Counted from the first letter of the stretch, positions 32,146 to 41,539 are shown. The stretch is 64,000 nucleotides of DNA from Nocardioides anomalus (GCF_011046535.1 NZ_CP049257.1:2480001-2544000); one strand, 5' to 3'. Notes: generated by a model not told the origin, from the sequence alone. Translations and numbers: made by a program.

Positions 32146-33162
32146 TCAGTTCAGCCGCACCCGCGGGTCGATGACGGCGTACAGCAGGTCGACGATGATG
32201 TTGGCGACGATGACGAAGAAGGCGAGCAGCAGGACCAGGCCCACCAGCGTGGGCAGGTCGAAGTCGGAGTTGGCGGCCACGGCGAGCTTGCCCATGCCGG
32301 GGTAGTTGAAGACCGACTCGGTGATGATCGCGCCGCCCATCAGCCCGGCGAAGTCCAGGCCGGCCATGGTCACGATCGGGGTGAGCGCCGCTCGCAGCGC
32401 GTGCTTGAACGTCACGGTCCGCTTGGGCAGCCCCTTGGCGCGCGCCGTGCGGACGTAGTCCTCCGAGAGCGACTCCAGGACGTAGGCCCGGGTCATGCGG
32501 ACGTAGCCGGCCATGAAGAAGACCGCCAGCGTGATGGCCGGCAGGAGCAGGCTGCTCAGCCAGCCGGCGACGCCGCCGTCCGCGATGGTCGTGTACTGCG
32601 GGATGTCGGTCCAGCCCCACTTGATGGCCACGAACTTGTAGAGCAGCAGCCCGATGAAGAACGTCGGGAAGGCGTAGAGGACCAGGGACAGCCCGACCAG
32701 ACCGCGGTCGATCACCGTCCCGCGTCTGAGCGCGGCGATGACGCCGAGCAGCACGCCGCCGACGATCCAGAAGATGAAGGCGACCATCGCGATCGACAGC
32801 GAGACCGGCATGGTCTGCTTGATCAGCGAGGTGACGGTCGCGGTGCGCTCACGCGAGTAGCCCAGGCAGGGCGCGTCGCAGTGGGCGATGGTCTCGGGTG
32901 CCTGCTCCCGGACCTTGGGGTCGTCGGGGAAGTCGCGGCCGGCGAAGACGCCCTTGGCGAACTTGCCCCACTGCTCGAAGAAGTTGTCGTCGTAGCCCAA
33001 CGCCGCGGCGGTGACCTTCTTCTGGGCCTCGGAGCAGTTCTTGCCGCAGGCGAAGTTGGCCGGGTCGACCGGCGAGGCGAAGAACAACGCGAAGGTGACC
33101 AGGCTCATCACCACGATGAGCACCGCCCCTGCGATGAGGCGCCGAATGATGTAGGCGATCAC
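32146..33162 (-). CDS. oppB: Oligopeptide ABC transporter permease B (operon A)
   Basis: Inner-membrane permease, 338 residues from the GTG at 33162, which has AGGAAGG eight bases upstream; the frame is open to an ATG at 33204 but that lacks a ribosome-binding site. First helix VIAYIIRRLIAGAVLIVVMSLVTF, a large extracytoplasmic loop (about residues 35-115) and five further helices. The EAA loop that contacts the ATPases is SEDYVRTARAKGLPKRTVTFKHALRAAL. Ends with the typical LLYAVIDPRVRLN. Confidence 0.95.
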   Translation of the reverse strand: MIAYIIRRLIAGAVLIVVMSLVTFALFFASPVDPANFACGKNCSEAQKKVTAAALGYDDNFFEQWGKFAKGVFAGRDFPDDPKVREQAPETIAHCDAPCLGYSRERTATVTSLIKQTMPVSLSIAMVAFIFWIVGGVLLGVIAALRRGTVIDRGLVGLSLVLYAFPTFFIGLLLYKFVAIKWGWTDIPQYTTIADGGVAGWLSSLLLPAITLAVFFMAGYVRMTRAYVLESLSEDYVRTARAKGLPKRTVTFKHALRAALTPIVTMAGLDFAGLMGGAIITESVFNYPGMGKLAVAANSDFDLPTLVGLVLLLAFFVIVANIIVDLLYAVIDPRVRLN

Positions 33163-33204
33163 GGCGGGCCTTCCTGTGCGTCTCGGAATGTACTCCACGT
33201 GCAC

Positions 33205-33238
33205 CGACGGTCGGGGACCTCGCGGTCCCCGACCGTCG
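33205..33238 (-). promoter_or_regulatory. Perfect 15-bp hairpin after the binding-protein gene (operon A)
   Basis: CGACGGTCGGGGACC, a four-base loop, then the exact reverse complement. It lies 38 bases past the binding-protein stop and 43 before the oppB start. No T run follows on the transcribed strand. The likely roles are partial termination or protection of the upstream message, giving more binding protein than membrane components, as known for other ABC operons. Operon B has a hairpin in the same place. Confidence 0.8.
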
Positions 33239-33276
33239 ATGCGTTCACTGCTGGTGGTGCGTGGTGGTGCTGGTGC

Positions 33277-35028
33277 TCAGCTCTCCACGCCGATGAGGGC
33301 GAGGTCGGCGTAGCCGTTCACGTTGGAGTCGTTGACGTAGCCGGTCACCTTCGAGCCGTGCAGGAAGTTGAACAGCGTGATCTCCAGCGGGATGTAGGCG
33401 ACGTCCTCGCCGAGCTTGGCGTCGAGGGCGGCCCACTTCTCGGCGGCGGCGTCGAGGTCCGACTGCGCGTAGGCGTCGTCGATCATCTGGTCCACCTCCG
33501 GACCACCCTTGTAGTTGCCGTAGTCGTTGCCGTTGGACGAGCCGGTGATGTTGATCCGGCTGTCGAACAGCGGCGGGATGACGGTGCCGATGGAGTTCCA
33601 GTCAGCACCCCAGCCGGCCCACGTGACGTCGAAGTCGGCGTCCGGCTTCTGGATGACGTCGTAGTAGGTGTCCTCCAGCGGGTCGAGCTCGGTCTGGAAG
33701 CCGGCGGCGTCCCAGGCCTCCTTCAGGGCCGAGGCCTGGTTGTCCGAGGTCGGCGTGCCACCGGAGTAGGTGAACTTGATCGCCACCGGCTTGGGCGCCG
33801 AGCACTCGTCCAGGGCCGCCTTGGCCGCGTCGGCGTCACCCTCGTCGGGGACGTCGGCGAAGGCCGGGTTCTCGGTGTAGCCGTCGACCGCGGGGTTGAC
33901 CACGGAGTAGGCCGGCTTGAAGGCCTTGTCGCCACCACCGGCCTGGATCCAGGCCGCCTTGTCGGTCGCGAGCTTCAGCGCCTCGCGGCACTTCGGGTCG
34001 GAGAAGACCGGCGAGTTGAAGTTCGGCAGGACGTAGTCGACGTAGGGCGACTCGTACTGCGTGTAGCGGTCGCCCGCCTCCGGGATCCGGTCGTAGAACG
34101 TCGGCGGGATGCGCCGCTCGGTGACGCCGTACTGCGCGTCGCCGGAGTCGGCGAACATCTGCTCGTAGATCGCCTCGTCCTCGTCACCCTCGCGGAAGTC
34201 CCACTTGTCGGGGAGCGCCTTGCGGATGGTGTCGGTCGACTGGTCCCAGTTCTCGTTGCGGACGAACGTGCCGCCCGTGCCCTCGGTCCAGTCGCCCTCG
34301 AGCTTGTAGGGACCGTTGGAGATGATCGTGAAGTTGTTGGCGTCGCCCTTGTCGAGGTCCTGGCGGTAGGGGTCCAGGTAGCGCAGCTGCGCGATCGACA
34401 GCGGGAAGTCCGGCCACGGCTTCTTCATGTGGTAGGTGATCGTGTTGCCGTCGCAGGTGACGGCCTTGTCGAACAGCTCCTGGCCCTCACCGGTGTAGGG
34501 GCCCTTGTACTGCGACAGCCCGTCCTTGTCGGTCGGGATGTCGAGGTAGGTGAAGAGGTAGTTCGCCGGGCCACCGATGATCACGTCGGTGGCGAAGTTG
34601 CGGGACGCGCCGTACTTGAAGTCCTCGCAGGTGATCTGCTTGCCGTCCTCCCACTTCACGCCGTCCTTGACCGTGAACGACCACTGGGTGGCGTCCGCGT
34701 TGGGCGTGCCGGTGTCGGTGGCCAGGTCGGCGACCGGCGTCGGGTCGTCGTTGGCGGGCAGAGCGACGAGGCTGCGGTAGAACAGTCGGCCGGAGTTGTT
34801 CAGGTCGCGGCCGATGTACATGCGCTGGGGGTCCCAGTGCTCGGTGTTGCGGACACCGTTGAAGAAGATCGCGGTGCCGCCCTTGGTGCCCTCGGCGCTG
34901 CTGCCGCCCGAGCCTCCAGAGCCGCCGGAACCGCCGGATCCACTGTCGTCGTCACTGCCGCACGCGGCCAGCGAGACCGCAAGCGCTGCCGCCGCGAGCA
35001 CGGCGAACGGCTTCTTGCTCATCTCCAT
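33277..35028 (-). CDS. oppA: Oligopeptide-binding lipoprotein (operon A)
   Basis: Extracytoplasmic solute-binding protein of family 5 (SBP_bac_5), 583 residues. Signal peptide and lipobox: LAAAALAVSLAACGSDDD with lipidated Cys near residue 22, followed by a flexible Gly/Ser linker (GSGG repeats). Family 5 features are seen at KGGTAIFFNGVRNTEHWDPQ and in the DGVKWEDGKQITCEDFKYG segment. ATG at 35028 chosen because AGGAGAA lies eight bases upstream; ATG two codons later is possible. Downstream of permease C, unlike many opp operons where the binding protein is first. Confidence 0.93.
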   Translation of the reverse strand: MEMSKKPFAVLAAAALAVSLAACGSDDDSGSGGSGGSGGSGGSSAEGTKGGTAIFFNGVRNTEHWDPQRMYIGRDLNNSGRLFYRSLVALPANDDPTPVADLATDTGTPNADATQWSFTVKDGVKWEDGKQITCEDFKYGASRNFATDVIIGGPANYLFTYLDIPTDKDGLSQYKGPYTGEGQELFDKAVTCDGNTITYHMKKPWPDFPLSIAQLRYLDPYRQDLDKGDANNFTIISNGPYKLEGDWTEGTGGTFVRNENWDQSTDTIRKALPDKWDFREGDEDEAIYEQMFADSGDAQYGVTERRIPPTFYDRIPEAGDRYTQYESPYVDYVLPNFNSPVFSDPKCREALKLATDKAAWIQAGGGDKAFKPAYSVVNPAVDGYTENPAFADVPDEGDADAAKAALDECSAPKPVAIKFTYSGGTPTSDNQASALKEAWDAAGFQTELDPLEDTYYDVIQKPDADFDVTWAGWGADWNSIGTVIPPLFDSRINITGSSNGNDYGNYKGGPEVDQMIDDAYAQSDLDAAAEKWAALDAKLGEDVAYIPLEITLFNFLHGSKVTGYVNDSNVNGYADLALIGVES

Positions 35029-35135
35029 TCGAACTTCTCCTATCTGTTGGTCGCGCCGGTGGTCCGGCACCTGCAGCGGCCTCCGGGTCACGGCGGCGCT
35101 GAGTCTGTGGTCGGGCGGGGCCCGGGTGGGTGGTG

Positions 35136-36167
35136 CTAGCGGTGGGTCTTGGGGTCGAGGGCGTCACGGGCGCCGTCGCCGACGAGGTTGAACACGACGA
35201 CGGTCAGCGCCAGCACGAAGCCGGGCAGGAAGAAGAAGGTCGGGTCCGCGCTGGTGAAGCTGACCGAGTAGGCCAGGATGTTGCCCAGCGTCGGGGTCGG
35301 TGGCTTGATGCCCACGCCGAGGTAGCTGAAGGCGGCCTCGGCGGAGATGTAGGCCGGCACGAGCAGCGTGATGTAGACCAGGATCGGCGCCCAGACGTTG
35401 GGCAGCACCTCCTTGAAGTACATCCGGCTGCGCGACGCGCCCATCAGCTTGGCCGCCTCGATGTACTCCCGCTCCCGGATCGAGAGCACCTGGCCGCGGA
35501 CCACGCGGGCCACGGGCGGCCAGCCGAACGCGGCGAGGATGAGGATCACGTAGAGACCGTTGGCGCGGTCGCGGTCGTGCAGCAGCCCGAACCCGGGCCA
35601 GTCCGCGACCGTGTCGCGCAGCAGGAACACCGCGGGCGCCGAGAGGGCCAGCAGCATCATCGTCTGCGGGAACGACAGCGTCAGGTCGATGAACCGGCCG
35701 ATGGTGGCGTCCAGCAGCCCCTTGGAGAAGCCGGACATGATGCCGAGCGCCACGCCGATGATGACGGTGAGCAGGGTCCCGGTCAGCGCGATCCCGAGCG
35801 ACCAGGTCATGGCCAGCATCAGCCGCGAGAGCAGGTCGCGCCCGGTCGAGGGCTCGATGCCGAGCGGGTGGTCCCAGCTGACGCCGCCGAAGCGGCCGGC
35901 CGGGTTGACGCCGGTGTCGCCCAGCAGGTCCTGGTGGAACTGGTTGGGGTTGAGCACGTCGACGGCCACCAGGATCGGCGCGGCGATCGCGCACAGCACG
36001 ATGAGCACCGAGACCCAGAACGAGACCATCGAGAGCCGGTCGGACCGGAAGCGGGCCATGGCCAGCTGCATCGGCGAGCGGCCGGCGATCGCGCTGGTGC
36101 CTTCGTCCTCGGCGGTGACGACCGCGTCGTCGCTGCCAGTCGTCTCGAGGTCCGAAGTGAGCGACAC
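35136..36167 (-). CDS. oppC: Oligopeptide ABC transporter permease C (operon A)
   Basis: Second permease, 343 residues. Cytoplasmic N-terminus with the OppC-N motif GRSPMQLAMARFRSDRLSMV, then helix 1 at about 49-70. The large loop carries FGGVSWDHPLGIEPSTGRDLLSR; the EAA loop is REREYIEAAKLMGASRSRMYFKEVLPNV. Ends GARDALDPKTHR. GTG start at 36167 with AGGAGGAG six bases upstream. It is the first gene of operon A. The 131-base gap upstream holds the shared motif at 36259-36277 and a candidate -35/-10 pair (TTGCGG, 16 bases, TAGAGT on the minus strand). Confidence 0.95.
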   Translation of the reverse strand: MSLTSDLETTGSDDAVVTAEDEGTSAIAGRSPMQLAMARFRSDRLSMVSFWVSVLIVLCAIAAPILVAVDVLNPNQFHQDLLGDTGVNPAGRFGGVSWDHPLGIEPSTGRDLLSRLMLAMTWSLGIALTGTLLTVIIGVALGIMSGFSKGLLDATIGRFIDLTLSFPQTMMLLALSAPAVFLLRDTVADWPGFGLLHDRDRANGLYVILILAAFGWPPVARVVRGQVLSIREREYIEAAKLMGASRSRMYFKEVLPNVWAPILVYITLLVPAYISAEAAFSYLGVGIKPPTPTLGNILAYSVSFTSADPTFFFLPGFVLALTVVVFNLVGDGARDALDPKTHR

Positions 36168-36258
36168 CTGGTCTCCTCCTGGGCTGCGTCAAGGAGCCGT
36201 AGGCCCCACCGGCTCCGGAGACTCTATGTGCTCCGGGTCGCACCGCAAGTCGCGGCGC

Positions 36259-36277
36259 GGTAACGATCTGGTCTCGG
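36259..36277 (-). promoter_or_regulatory. 19-base motif shared by both opp operon upstream regions (copy A)
   Basis: On the minus strand CCGAGACCAGATCGTTACC, 92 bases upstream of the oppC start of operon A. It matches 17 of 19 bases with 42725-42743, at nearly the same distance from the first gene of operon B, while the surrounding DNA is not alignable. A shared operator or promoter element is likely; the binding protein is unknown. Confidence 0.6.
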
Positions 36278-36298
36278 GATGTGGACGCCGAGCGCTGC

Positions 36299-37504
36299 TC
36301 AGCGCTCCACCACCGAGCCCGAGCCGAGGTCCAGCCAGCGCGGGCCCCACCCGGGGTCGGAGGAGACCTCCCTGATCCGGTCGGCGCTCTCCTGCGTCTG
36401 CGCCGAGGCGCTCGCTCCGGGCTCCTCGGGGTAGAGCGGCGCCGTCACCGGCTGAGCCGGGTGGTGGCCGATCTCGCCGGCGAAGTGGCAGGCGACCTTC
36501 TGGCGCGGCCCGATCTGCATCAGCGGCGGCTCGTGGCGCGCGCAGATCTCCTGGGCCAGCTGGCACCGCGTGCGGAACCGGCAGCCCGAGGGCGGGTCGA
36601 CCGGGCTCGGCACGTCACCGGTGAGCCGGATCCGCTCGCGGCGGCCCCCGATGGCGGCCTGCTTGACGTCCGGTACGGCGGACAGCAGCGCCTGGGTGTA
36701 GGGGTGCATCGCGCGGTGGTAGAGCGACTCACGGTCGGCGATCTCGACGATCTTGCCGAGGTACATCACCGCGACCTCGGGGCAGAAGTGCCGCACGATC
36801 GACAGGTCGTGGGCGATGAAGAGGAAGGCGATGCCGAACTCGCGCTGGACGTCCTGGAGCAGGTTGACCACCTGCGCCTGGATGGACACGTCCAGGGCCG
36901 AGACCGGCTCGTCGGCCACCAGCAGCTTGGGCTGCAGGGCCAGGGCCCGGGCGATGCCGATGCGCTGGCGCTGGCCGCCGGAGAACTCGTTGGGGTAGCG
37001 GTTGTAGTGCTCGGGGTTGAGGCCGACGACCTCGAGCAGCTCCTGCACCCGGGACAGCACCTTGTTGTCCGGGACCACCTTGTGCACCCGCAGCGGCACC
37101 CCGACGATCGTGCCGACCGTGTGGCGCGGGTTGAGCGAGCTGTAGGGGTCCTGGAAGATCATCTGCACCTCGCGGCGCAGCGGCAGCATCTGCTTCTTCG
37201 ACAGCTTGGCCATGTCCTGGCCCTCGAAGAACATCTCCCCCGCGGTCGGGTCGTAGAGGCGGGTGATGACGCGCCCGGTCGTCGACTTGCCGCACCCGGA
37301 CTCACCGACCAGGCCCAGGGCGCCGCCCTTGGGGACGGTGAACGAGACGCCGTCGACGGCCTGGACCTGACCGATGGTGCGGCGGATGACACCCGAGGAG
37401 TTCACCGGGAACCACTTGGTCAGGTTGCGGACCTCGAGGAGCGGCTCGCCCGTCCCGTTCTCGGGCAGCGGCAGGGCCGGTCGGTCGATGGGAGGCGTGG
37501 TCAT
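36299..37504 (-). CDS. oppF: Oligopeptide ABC transporter ATPase F (operon B)
   Basis: 401-residue ATPase, close paralogue of the operon A OppF. Walker [20 protein letters not shown], signature [15 protein letters not shown], Walker [13 protein letters not shown], and the four-Cys tail ([20 protein letters not shown]). The C-terminal 40 residues are divergent and polar. The ATG at 37504 overlaps the oppD stop by four bases (ATGA). Last gene of operon B. Confidence 0.95.
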   Translation of the reverse strand: MTTPPIDRPALPLPENGTGEPLLEVRNLTKWFPVNSSGVIRRTIGQVQAVDGVSFTVPKGGALGLVGESGCGKSTTGRVITRLYDPTAGEMFFEGQDMAKLSKKQMLPLRREVQMIFQDPYSSLNPRHTVGTIVGVPLRVHKVVPDNKVLSRVQELLEVVGLNPEHYNRYPNEFSGGQRQRIGIARALALQPKLLVADEPVSALDVSIQAQVVNLLQDVQREFGIAFLFIAHDLSIVRHFCPEVAVMYLGKIVEIADRESLYHRAMHPYTQALLSAVPDVKQAAIGGRRERIRLTGDVPSPVDPPSGCRFRTRCQLAQEICARHEPPLMQIGPRQKVACHFAGEIGHHPAQPVTAPLYPEEPGASASAQTQESADRIREVSSDPGWGPRWLDLGSGSVVER

Positions 37505-38661
37505 GGCGTGTCTCCCTGCAGACCGTCCACCTGCTCGCGGAGCTCGGGCACGAGCTCCCCCGTCTCCGGGTCGATCAGGTCGGGCGCGGTCTCGGGCAGG
37601 ACCTCCTTGAGGTAGATCTCGTCGGGGTTGACCAGGTGGCAGCGCTTGAGGTGGCCCGGCTGCGACGCCGTGGCCAGCTCGGGCAGCGTGGTGCGGCACA
37701 GGTCGCCCGGCACCTTGTCCACGTGCGGGCAGCGCGGGTGGAAGGCGCAGCCGTCCGGCGGGTTGAGCAGGCTCGGCGGGGTGCCCGGGATGGGGATCAG
37801 CCTCAGGCCCGTGTCGCCGGACAGGTCCGGCACGCTGGAGAGCAGGCCCCAGGTGTAGGGCATCTCGGGCAGCGTGAGGATCGACTTGGTCGGTCCGCTC
37901 TCCACCGCCCGCCCGCCGTACATCACGAGCACGTCGTCGGCGATCTCGGCGATGACGCCCAGGTCGTGGGTGATCATCACGATGGCCGAGCCGAACTCCT
38001 GCTGCAGGTCCTGGAGCAGGTCCAGGATCTGGGCCTGGACGGTGACGTCCAGCGCGGTGGTCGGCTCGTCGGCGATGAGCAGCTGCGGGTTGTTGGCCAG
38101 CGCCATCGCGATCATCGCGCGCTGGCGCATGCCGCCCGAGAACTGGTGCGGGAAGTCGTCGACCCGGCGCGAGGGCTGCGGGATGCCCACGCGCTCCAGC
38201 ATGTCGATGGCGCGCGAGCGCGCCTCGCGCTTGGAGACGTCGTTGTGCAGGCGCACGGCCTCCGAGATCTGCTTGCCGATCGAGTAGAAGGGGTGCAGGG
38301 CGGTGAGCGGGTCCTGGAAGATCATCGCGACGTCCTTGCCACGCATCTGCCGCATGGTCGTCGCGTCCGCGCCGATCACCTCGGTGCCGCCGACCTTGAT
38401 CGAGCCGGACAGCCGCGTCGAGCGGGGCTCGTGCAGTCCGAGCACGGCCATGGACGAGACCGACTTGCCCGAGCCGGACTCCCCGACGATGCCGAGGGTC
38501 TTGCCCTTGCGGACCGAGTAGCTCAGGTCGCTGACCGCCTGGACCAGGCCGTCGTGGGTCGGGAACTGCACGGTGAGGTTCTCGACGACGAGGTAGGGCT
38601 CGTCGGTGCCCGAGGTGTCGCGGCCGGACTCCAGGGAGCCCGGCGAGGAGGTCGCGCTCAT
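37501..38661 (-). CDS. oppD: Oligopeptide ABC transporter ATPase D (operon B)
   Basis: 386-residue ATPase. Walker [18 protein letters not shown], signature [13 protein letters not shown], Walker [13 protein letters not shown], switch His in VMITHDLGVIAE, and the Cys-rich tail (GCAFHPRCPH, DLCR, KRCHL). The ATG at 38661 overlaps the oppB stop (ATGA). Its C-terminus extends about 30 residues past operon A OppD. Confidence 0.95.
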   Translation of the reverse strand: MSATSSPGSLESGRDTSGTDEPYLVVENLTVQFPTHDGLVQAVSDLSYSVRKGKTLGIVGESGSGKSVSSMAVLGLHEPRSTRLSGSIKVGGTEVIGADATTMRQMRGKDVAMIFQDPLTALHPFYSIGKQISEAVRLHNDVSKREARSRAIDMLERVGIPQPSRRVDDFPHQFSGGMRQRAMIAMALANNPQLLIADEPTTALDVTVQAQILDLLQDLQQEFGSAIVMITHDLGVIAEIADDVLVMYGGRAVESGPTKSILTLPEMPYTWGLLSSVPDLSGDTGLRLIPIPGTPPSLLNPPDGCAFHPRCPHVDKVPGDLCRTTLPELATASQPGHLKRCHLVNPDEIYLKEVLPETAPDLIDPETGELVPELREQVDGLQGDTP

Positions 38662-39653
38662 GCCAGCCTCACCCGGGGGTCGATGACGGCGTAGAGGAGA
38701 TCGACGATCAGGTTGGCGATCACGATGATGACCGCGGCCACCAGCACGGTGGCCGAGACCACCGGGAAGTCCGTGGGTGAGCGGAGCGCGTTGATCCCCC
38801 ACCGGCCGATCCCGTCGATGCCGAAGATCTGCTCGGTGAAGACCGTGCCCGTCAGCAGGAACGCGAAGTCGAGGCCGAAGATCGTCACGATGGGCACGAT
38901 CGCAGCGCGCAGCGCGTGGCGCACGACCACCCCCCTCTGGGAGACGCCCTTGGCGACCGCGGTCCGCACGTAGTCCTCCCCCATCGTCTCGATCATCTGG
39001 CCGCGGGAGTACCGCGCGTACGCCGTGGAGGAGGTCAGCCCGATGACCAGCCAGGGCAGGGACAGTCCGGTGAACCAGTGCACCGGGTCCGAGGTCAGCG
39101 GGTGGTAGGAGGTGTCCTGGATCAGCTTCCACTGCAGGGACACGTAGATCCACACCAGCAGCGCGATGACGTAGTAGGGCACCGCGGAGACGAACACGCT
39201 GAAGCCCACCAGCCCCCGGTCCACCCAGGTCCCGCGTCTGCGCGCGGCGATGGTGCCGAGCAGCACGCCGAGGACGAGGTAGATCGAGGCGCCGCCGACG
39301 GCGATGGAGATCGTGGCGGGGAACTTCTCGAACAGCTCGTCGGTGACCTGTCCGCGGCTGCGGTAGGAGATCCCCAGGCAGGGCGCGTCGCAGGTGTAGG
39401 TGGCGCCGAAGTCGATCTCGCGCGAGTGGAAGATGCCGCCGGCCCAGATGCCGTACTGGTGCACGACCGAGTCGTTGAGCCCGAGCTGCTCGGTGAGCAG
39501 CGCGAGCTTCTCCTGGGTGCACTTGCCGTTGAGGTCGCACAGCGGCTGGGCCGGGTTGCTGGGGCCCTTGAAGAAGAGCAGGAAGACGATCATGGACGTC
39601 AGCACGACGACCAGAGCCGCCGACATGAGCCGGCGCACGATGTAGCCGAACAA
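38658..39653 (-). CDS. oppB: Oligopeptide ABC transporter permease B (operon B)
   Basis: 331-residue permease starting FGYIVRRLMSAALVVVLTSMIVF, with a long first external loop containing four Cys (PLCDLNGKC and YTCDAPCLG; the second pair also matches HCDAPCLG in operon A). EAA loop GEDYVRTAVAKGVSQRGVVVRHALRAA; end LLYAVIDPRVRLA. The start is TTG at 39653 with GGAGG upstream. Six transmembrane segments expected. Confidence 0.94.
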   Translation of the reverse strand: MFGYIVRRLMSAALVVVLTSMIVFLLFFKGPSNPAQPLCDLNGKCTQEKLALLTEQLGLNDSVVHQYGIWAGGIFHSREIDFGATYTCDAPCLGISYRSRGQVTDELFEKFPATISIAVGGASIYLVLGVLLGTIAARRRGTWVDRGLVGFSVFVSAVPYYVIALLVWIYVSLQWKLIQDTSYHPLTSDPVHWFTGLSLPWLVIGLTSSTAYARYSRGQMIETMGEDYVRTAVAKGVSQRGVVVRHALRAAIVPIVTIFGLDFAFLLTGTVFTEQIFGIDGIGRWGINALRSPTDFPVVSATVLVAAVIIVIANLIVDLLYAVIDPRVRLA

Positions 39654-39686
39654 ACCGGGAGCCTCCGTCTGGTGGGCTGGGGACCC

Positions 39687-39723
39687 GGTGCCGGGGCGGA
39701 CCGCGGAGGTCCGCCCCGGCGCC
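39687..39723 (-). promoter_or_regulatory. Strong hairpin after the binding-protein gene (operon B)
   Basis: GCCGGGGCGGACC at 39690-39702, a five-base loop, then its exact reverse complement at 39708-39720; three more pairs (one G-U) extend the stem. It lies 28 bases past the binding-protein stop and 34 bases before oppB, the same place as the hairpin in operon A, though the stem sequence differs. Likely transcript attenuation or 3'-end protection. Confidence 0.8.
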
Positions 39724-39751
39724 GAGCCGTGTGGGTGTCAGCGCACGGGCA

Positions 39752-41539
39752 TCAGCCCGCGGTGTTCACCCAGATGTCGCGGAAGGTCGGCATGCCCAGC
39801 GTGTTGTCGATGTTCATGCCCTCGATCTGCGAGCCGTGCATCTGCGCCACACCGCCGTAGTAGCGGGGGACGACTGGCAGGTAGGTCGACATGATCTCCT
39901 GCTCGAGGTCGTTCCACGCCTTCGGCTGCTCCTCGGCCGGCAGCTCGAACACCGCGTTGATCTTGGCGTCGACGTCCGGGTTGTTGAAGGCCGCCTCGTT
40001 GGTGCCGAAGCCCACCTCGTTGAGGTCGGTGGACTGGAAGATCGGCGGGATCCAGGTCGCGCCCGACGGCCAGTCCGAGCACCAGCCGTAGCTGCGCAGG
40101 TTGATGTCGCCGTTCACGTCGTCGCGGTCCGCGACCGACTTGGCCAGCGTGGTCGCCACGGGCGTGGCCTTGAAGCCGGCCGCCTCGAGACCCTTGACCA
40201 GGGTGTCCTTGCTCGAGACCGAGCTGTCGGAGTCGGTCGAGAACAGGAACTTGACCTCGTAGCCCAAATTGCCGCTGTCCGTCAGGATCTGCTTGGCCTT
40301 GGCGGCGTCGGTCTCGAACGCACCGTGACCCTCGACCGGGTCGTAGGCCTCACGGCCGGGGACGCCCGGGGGCATGAGGTTCTGGGTCGCGACCGCGGTC
40401 ACGTCGGGGATCAGGCCGCTGGCGCGGATCTGGTCCTCGTAGGGGATCGCCCAGGTCAGCGCCTCGGCGACCGACTTGTCCTGCACCTTGCGCTGGTCGA
40501 CGGCGTAGAAGTACGTGCAGGGCTGACCGCCGATGACCAGGCGGTTGGTGTCGGTGGCCTTGCGGTAGTTCTGCGCGAGCACGTCGTTGTAGCTGATGGT
40601 GCTCTTGCCGTCACCGGAGTCGGCCAGCATGATCTGGTCGATCTGGGTGTCCTGGCCGCCGACCTTGAAGACGTAGCTGTCCGGGTAGGCCGTGCGCGCC
40701 GGGTCGGTGTTGGCGTCCCACTGGTCGTTGCGGACCAGGGTCATCGACTTGCCGACGGTGTACTGCGAGATCTTGTACGGGCCGGTCGACAGCGGGTGCT
40801 GGGCGTACTTCGCCGGGTCGCTGACCGCCGGGTCCGTCGGGATCGGGCCCATCGCCGGGAACGAGGCGTAGTAGGGGAAGTCCGGGAACGGCTTGCTCAT
40901 CTTGATGGTGACGGTGTTGCCGTCCACCGAGATCGCGTCGGACTTGGCGCCCTTGCCGGTGTAGGGGCCCTTGTAGGTGTCGCCACCCAGGAAGTAGGGG
41001 TTGCTGTAGTAGAGCCCCGGGCCGTTCGGGAAGGTCTTGTTGTCCATCGAGCGCTCGATGCCGAAGGCGACCTCGTCGGCGGTGACCGGGTCGCCGGTCT
41101 CCCACTTGATGCCGTCGCGCAGCGTGAACTTCCACTCGGTGAAGTCGTCGTTCGGCGTGCCCAGGTCGGTGGCGAGGTCGGGGACCAGGACCATCTGACC
41201 GGTCTTGTCGTCGTAGTCGTACTGCGTGAGGGAGCGCGTGACCAGCGACGTCATGATCGAGTTGGTGTCGGTGTAGTAGAGGTCCGACGGGTCGATCGGC
41301 GTGGTCAGGCCGGCCGTGGACAGCACGGTGACCGTGCCGCCCTCCTTGGCGCCGTCGATGGTGGCCGGGCCCTCGCGGGTCGGGTCCTGGCCGTCACCGG
41401 TGTTGCCGAGGTTCTCGGTGTCGACCGAGCCCTTGGCGTCACCGCCGCCGCCGTTGTCGTCGTCGCCACCGCCGCCACAGGCGGCGAGGACGAGCAGGCT
41501 GGCTGTGGCCAGCGCCACCGCCGATCTCTTCAGGCGCAT
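39752..41539 (-). CDS. oppA: Oligopeptide-binding lipoprotein (operon B)
   Basis: Family 5 solute-binding lipoprotein, 595 residues. Signal peptide RLKRSAVALATASLLVLAAC with lipobox LAAC, followed by a Gly/Asp linker. Family features are FTLRDGIKWETGDPVTADEV near residue 135 and many Trp/Tyr in the C-terminal half (SYGWCSDWPSGATWIPP). The ATG at 41539 is preferred, with AAAGGGA upstream; an ATG ten codons earlier is possible. Clearly diverged from the operon A protein, so peptide preference probably differs. Confidence 0.93.
   Translation of the reverse strand: MRLKRSAVALATASLLVLAACGGGGDDDNGGGGDAKGSVDTENLGNTGDGQDPTREGPATIDGAKEGGTVTVLSTAGLTTPIDPSDLYYTDTNSIMTSLVTRSLTQYDYDDKTGQMVLVPDLATDLGTPNDDFTEWKFTLRDGIKWETGDPVTADEVAFGIERSMDNKTFPNGPGLYYSNPYFLGGDTYKGPYTGKGAKSDAISVDGNTVTIKMSKPFPDFPYYASFPAMGPIPTDPAVSDPAKYAQHPLSTGPYKISQYTVGKSMTLVRNDQWDANTDPARTAYPDSYVFKVGGQDTQIDQIMLADSGDGKSTISYNDVLAQNYRKATDTNRLVIGGQPCTYFYAVDQRKVQDKSVAEALTWAIPYEDQIRASGLIPDVTAVATQNLMPPGVPGREAYDPVEGHGAFETDAAKAKQILTDSGNLGYEVKFLFSTDSDSSVSSKDTLVKGLEAAGFKATPVATTLAKSVADRDDVNGDINLRSYGWCSDWPSGATWIPPIFQSTDLNEVGFGTNEAAFNNPDVDAKINAVFELPAEEQPKAWNDLEQEIMSTYLPVVPRYYGGVAQMHGSQIEGMNIDNTLGMPTFRDIWVNTAG

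Noticed and set aside
28484..32305. Plus-strand frame of 1,273 codons
   Set aside because: Lies opposite rarA and the opp ATPase genes; no recognisable domain, shadow only.
34890..34960. Short tandem repeat that might be an array
   Set aside because: It encodes the Gly/Ser linker of the binding lipoprotein; no spacers as in CRISPR.
32140..35139. Plus-strand frame of 999 codons
   Set aside because: Opposite oppB and oppA of operon A; no domain and composition of an antisense shadow.
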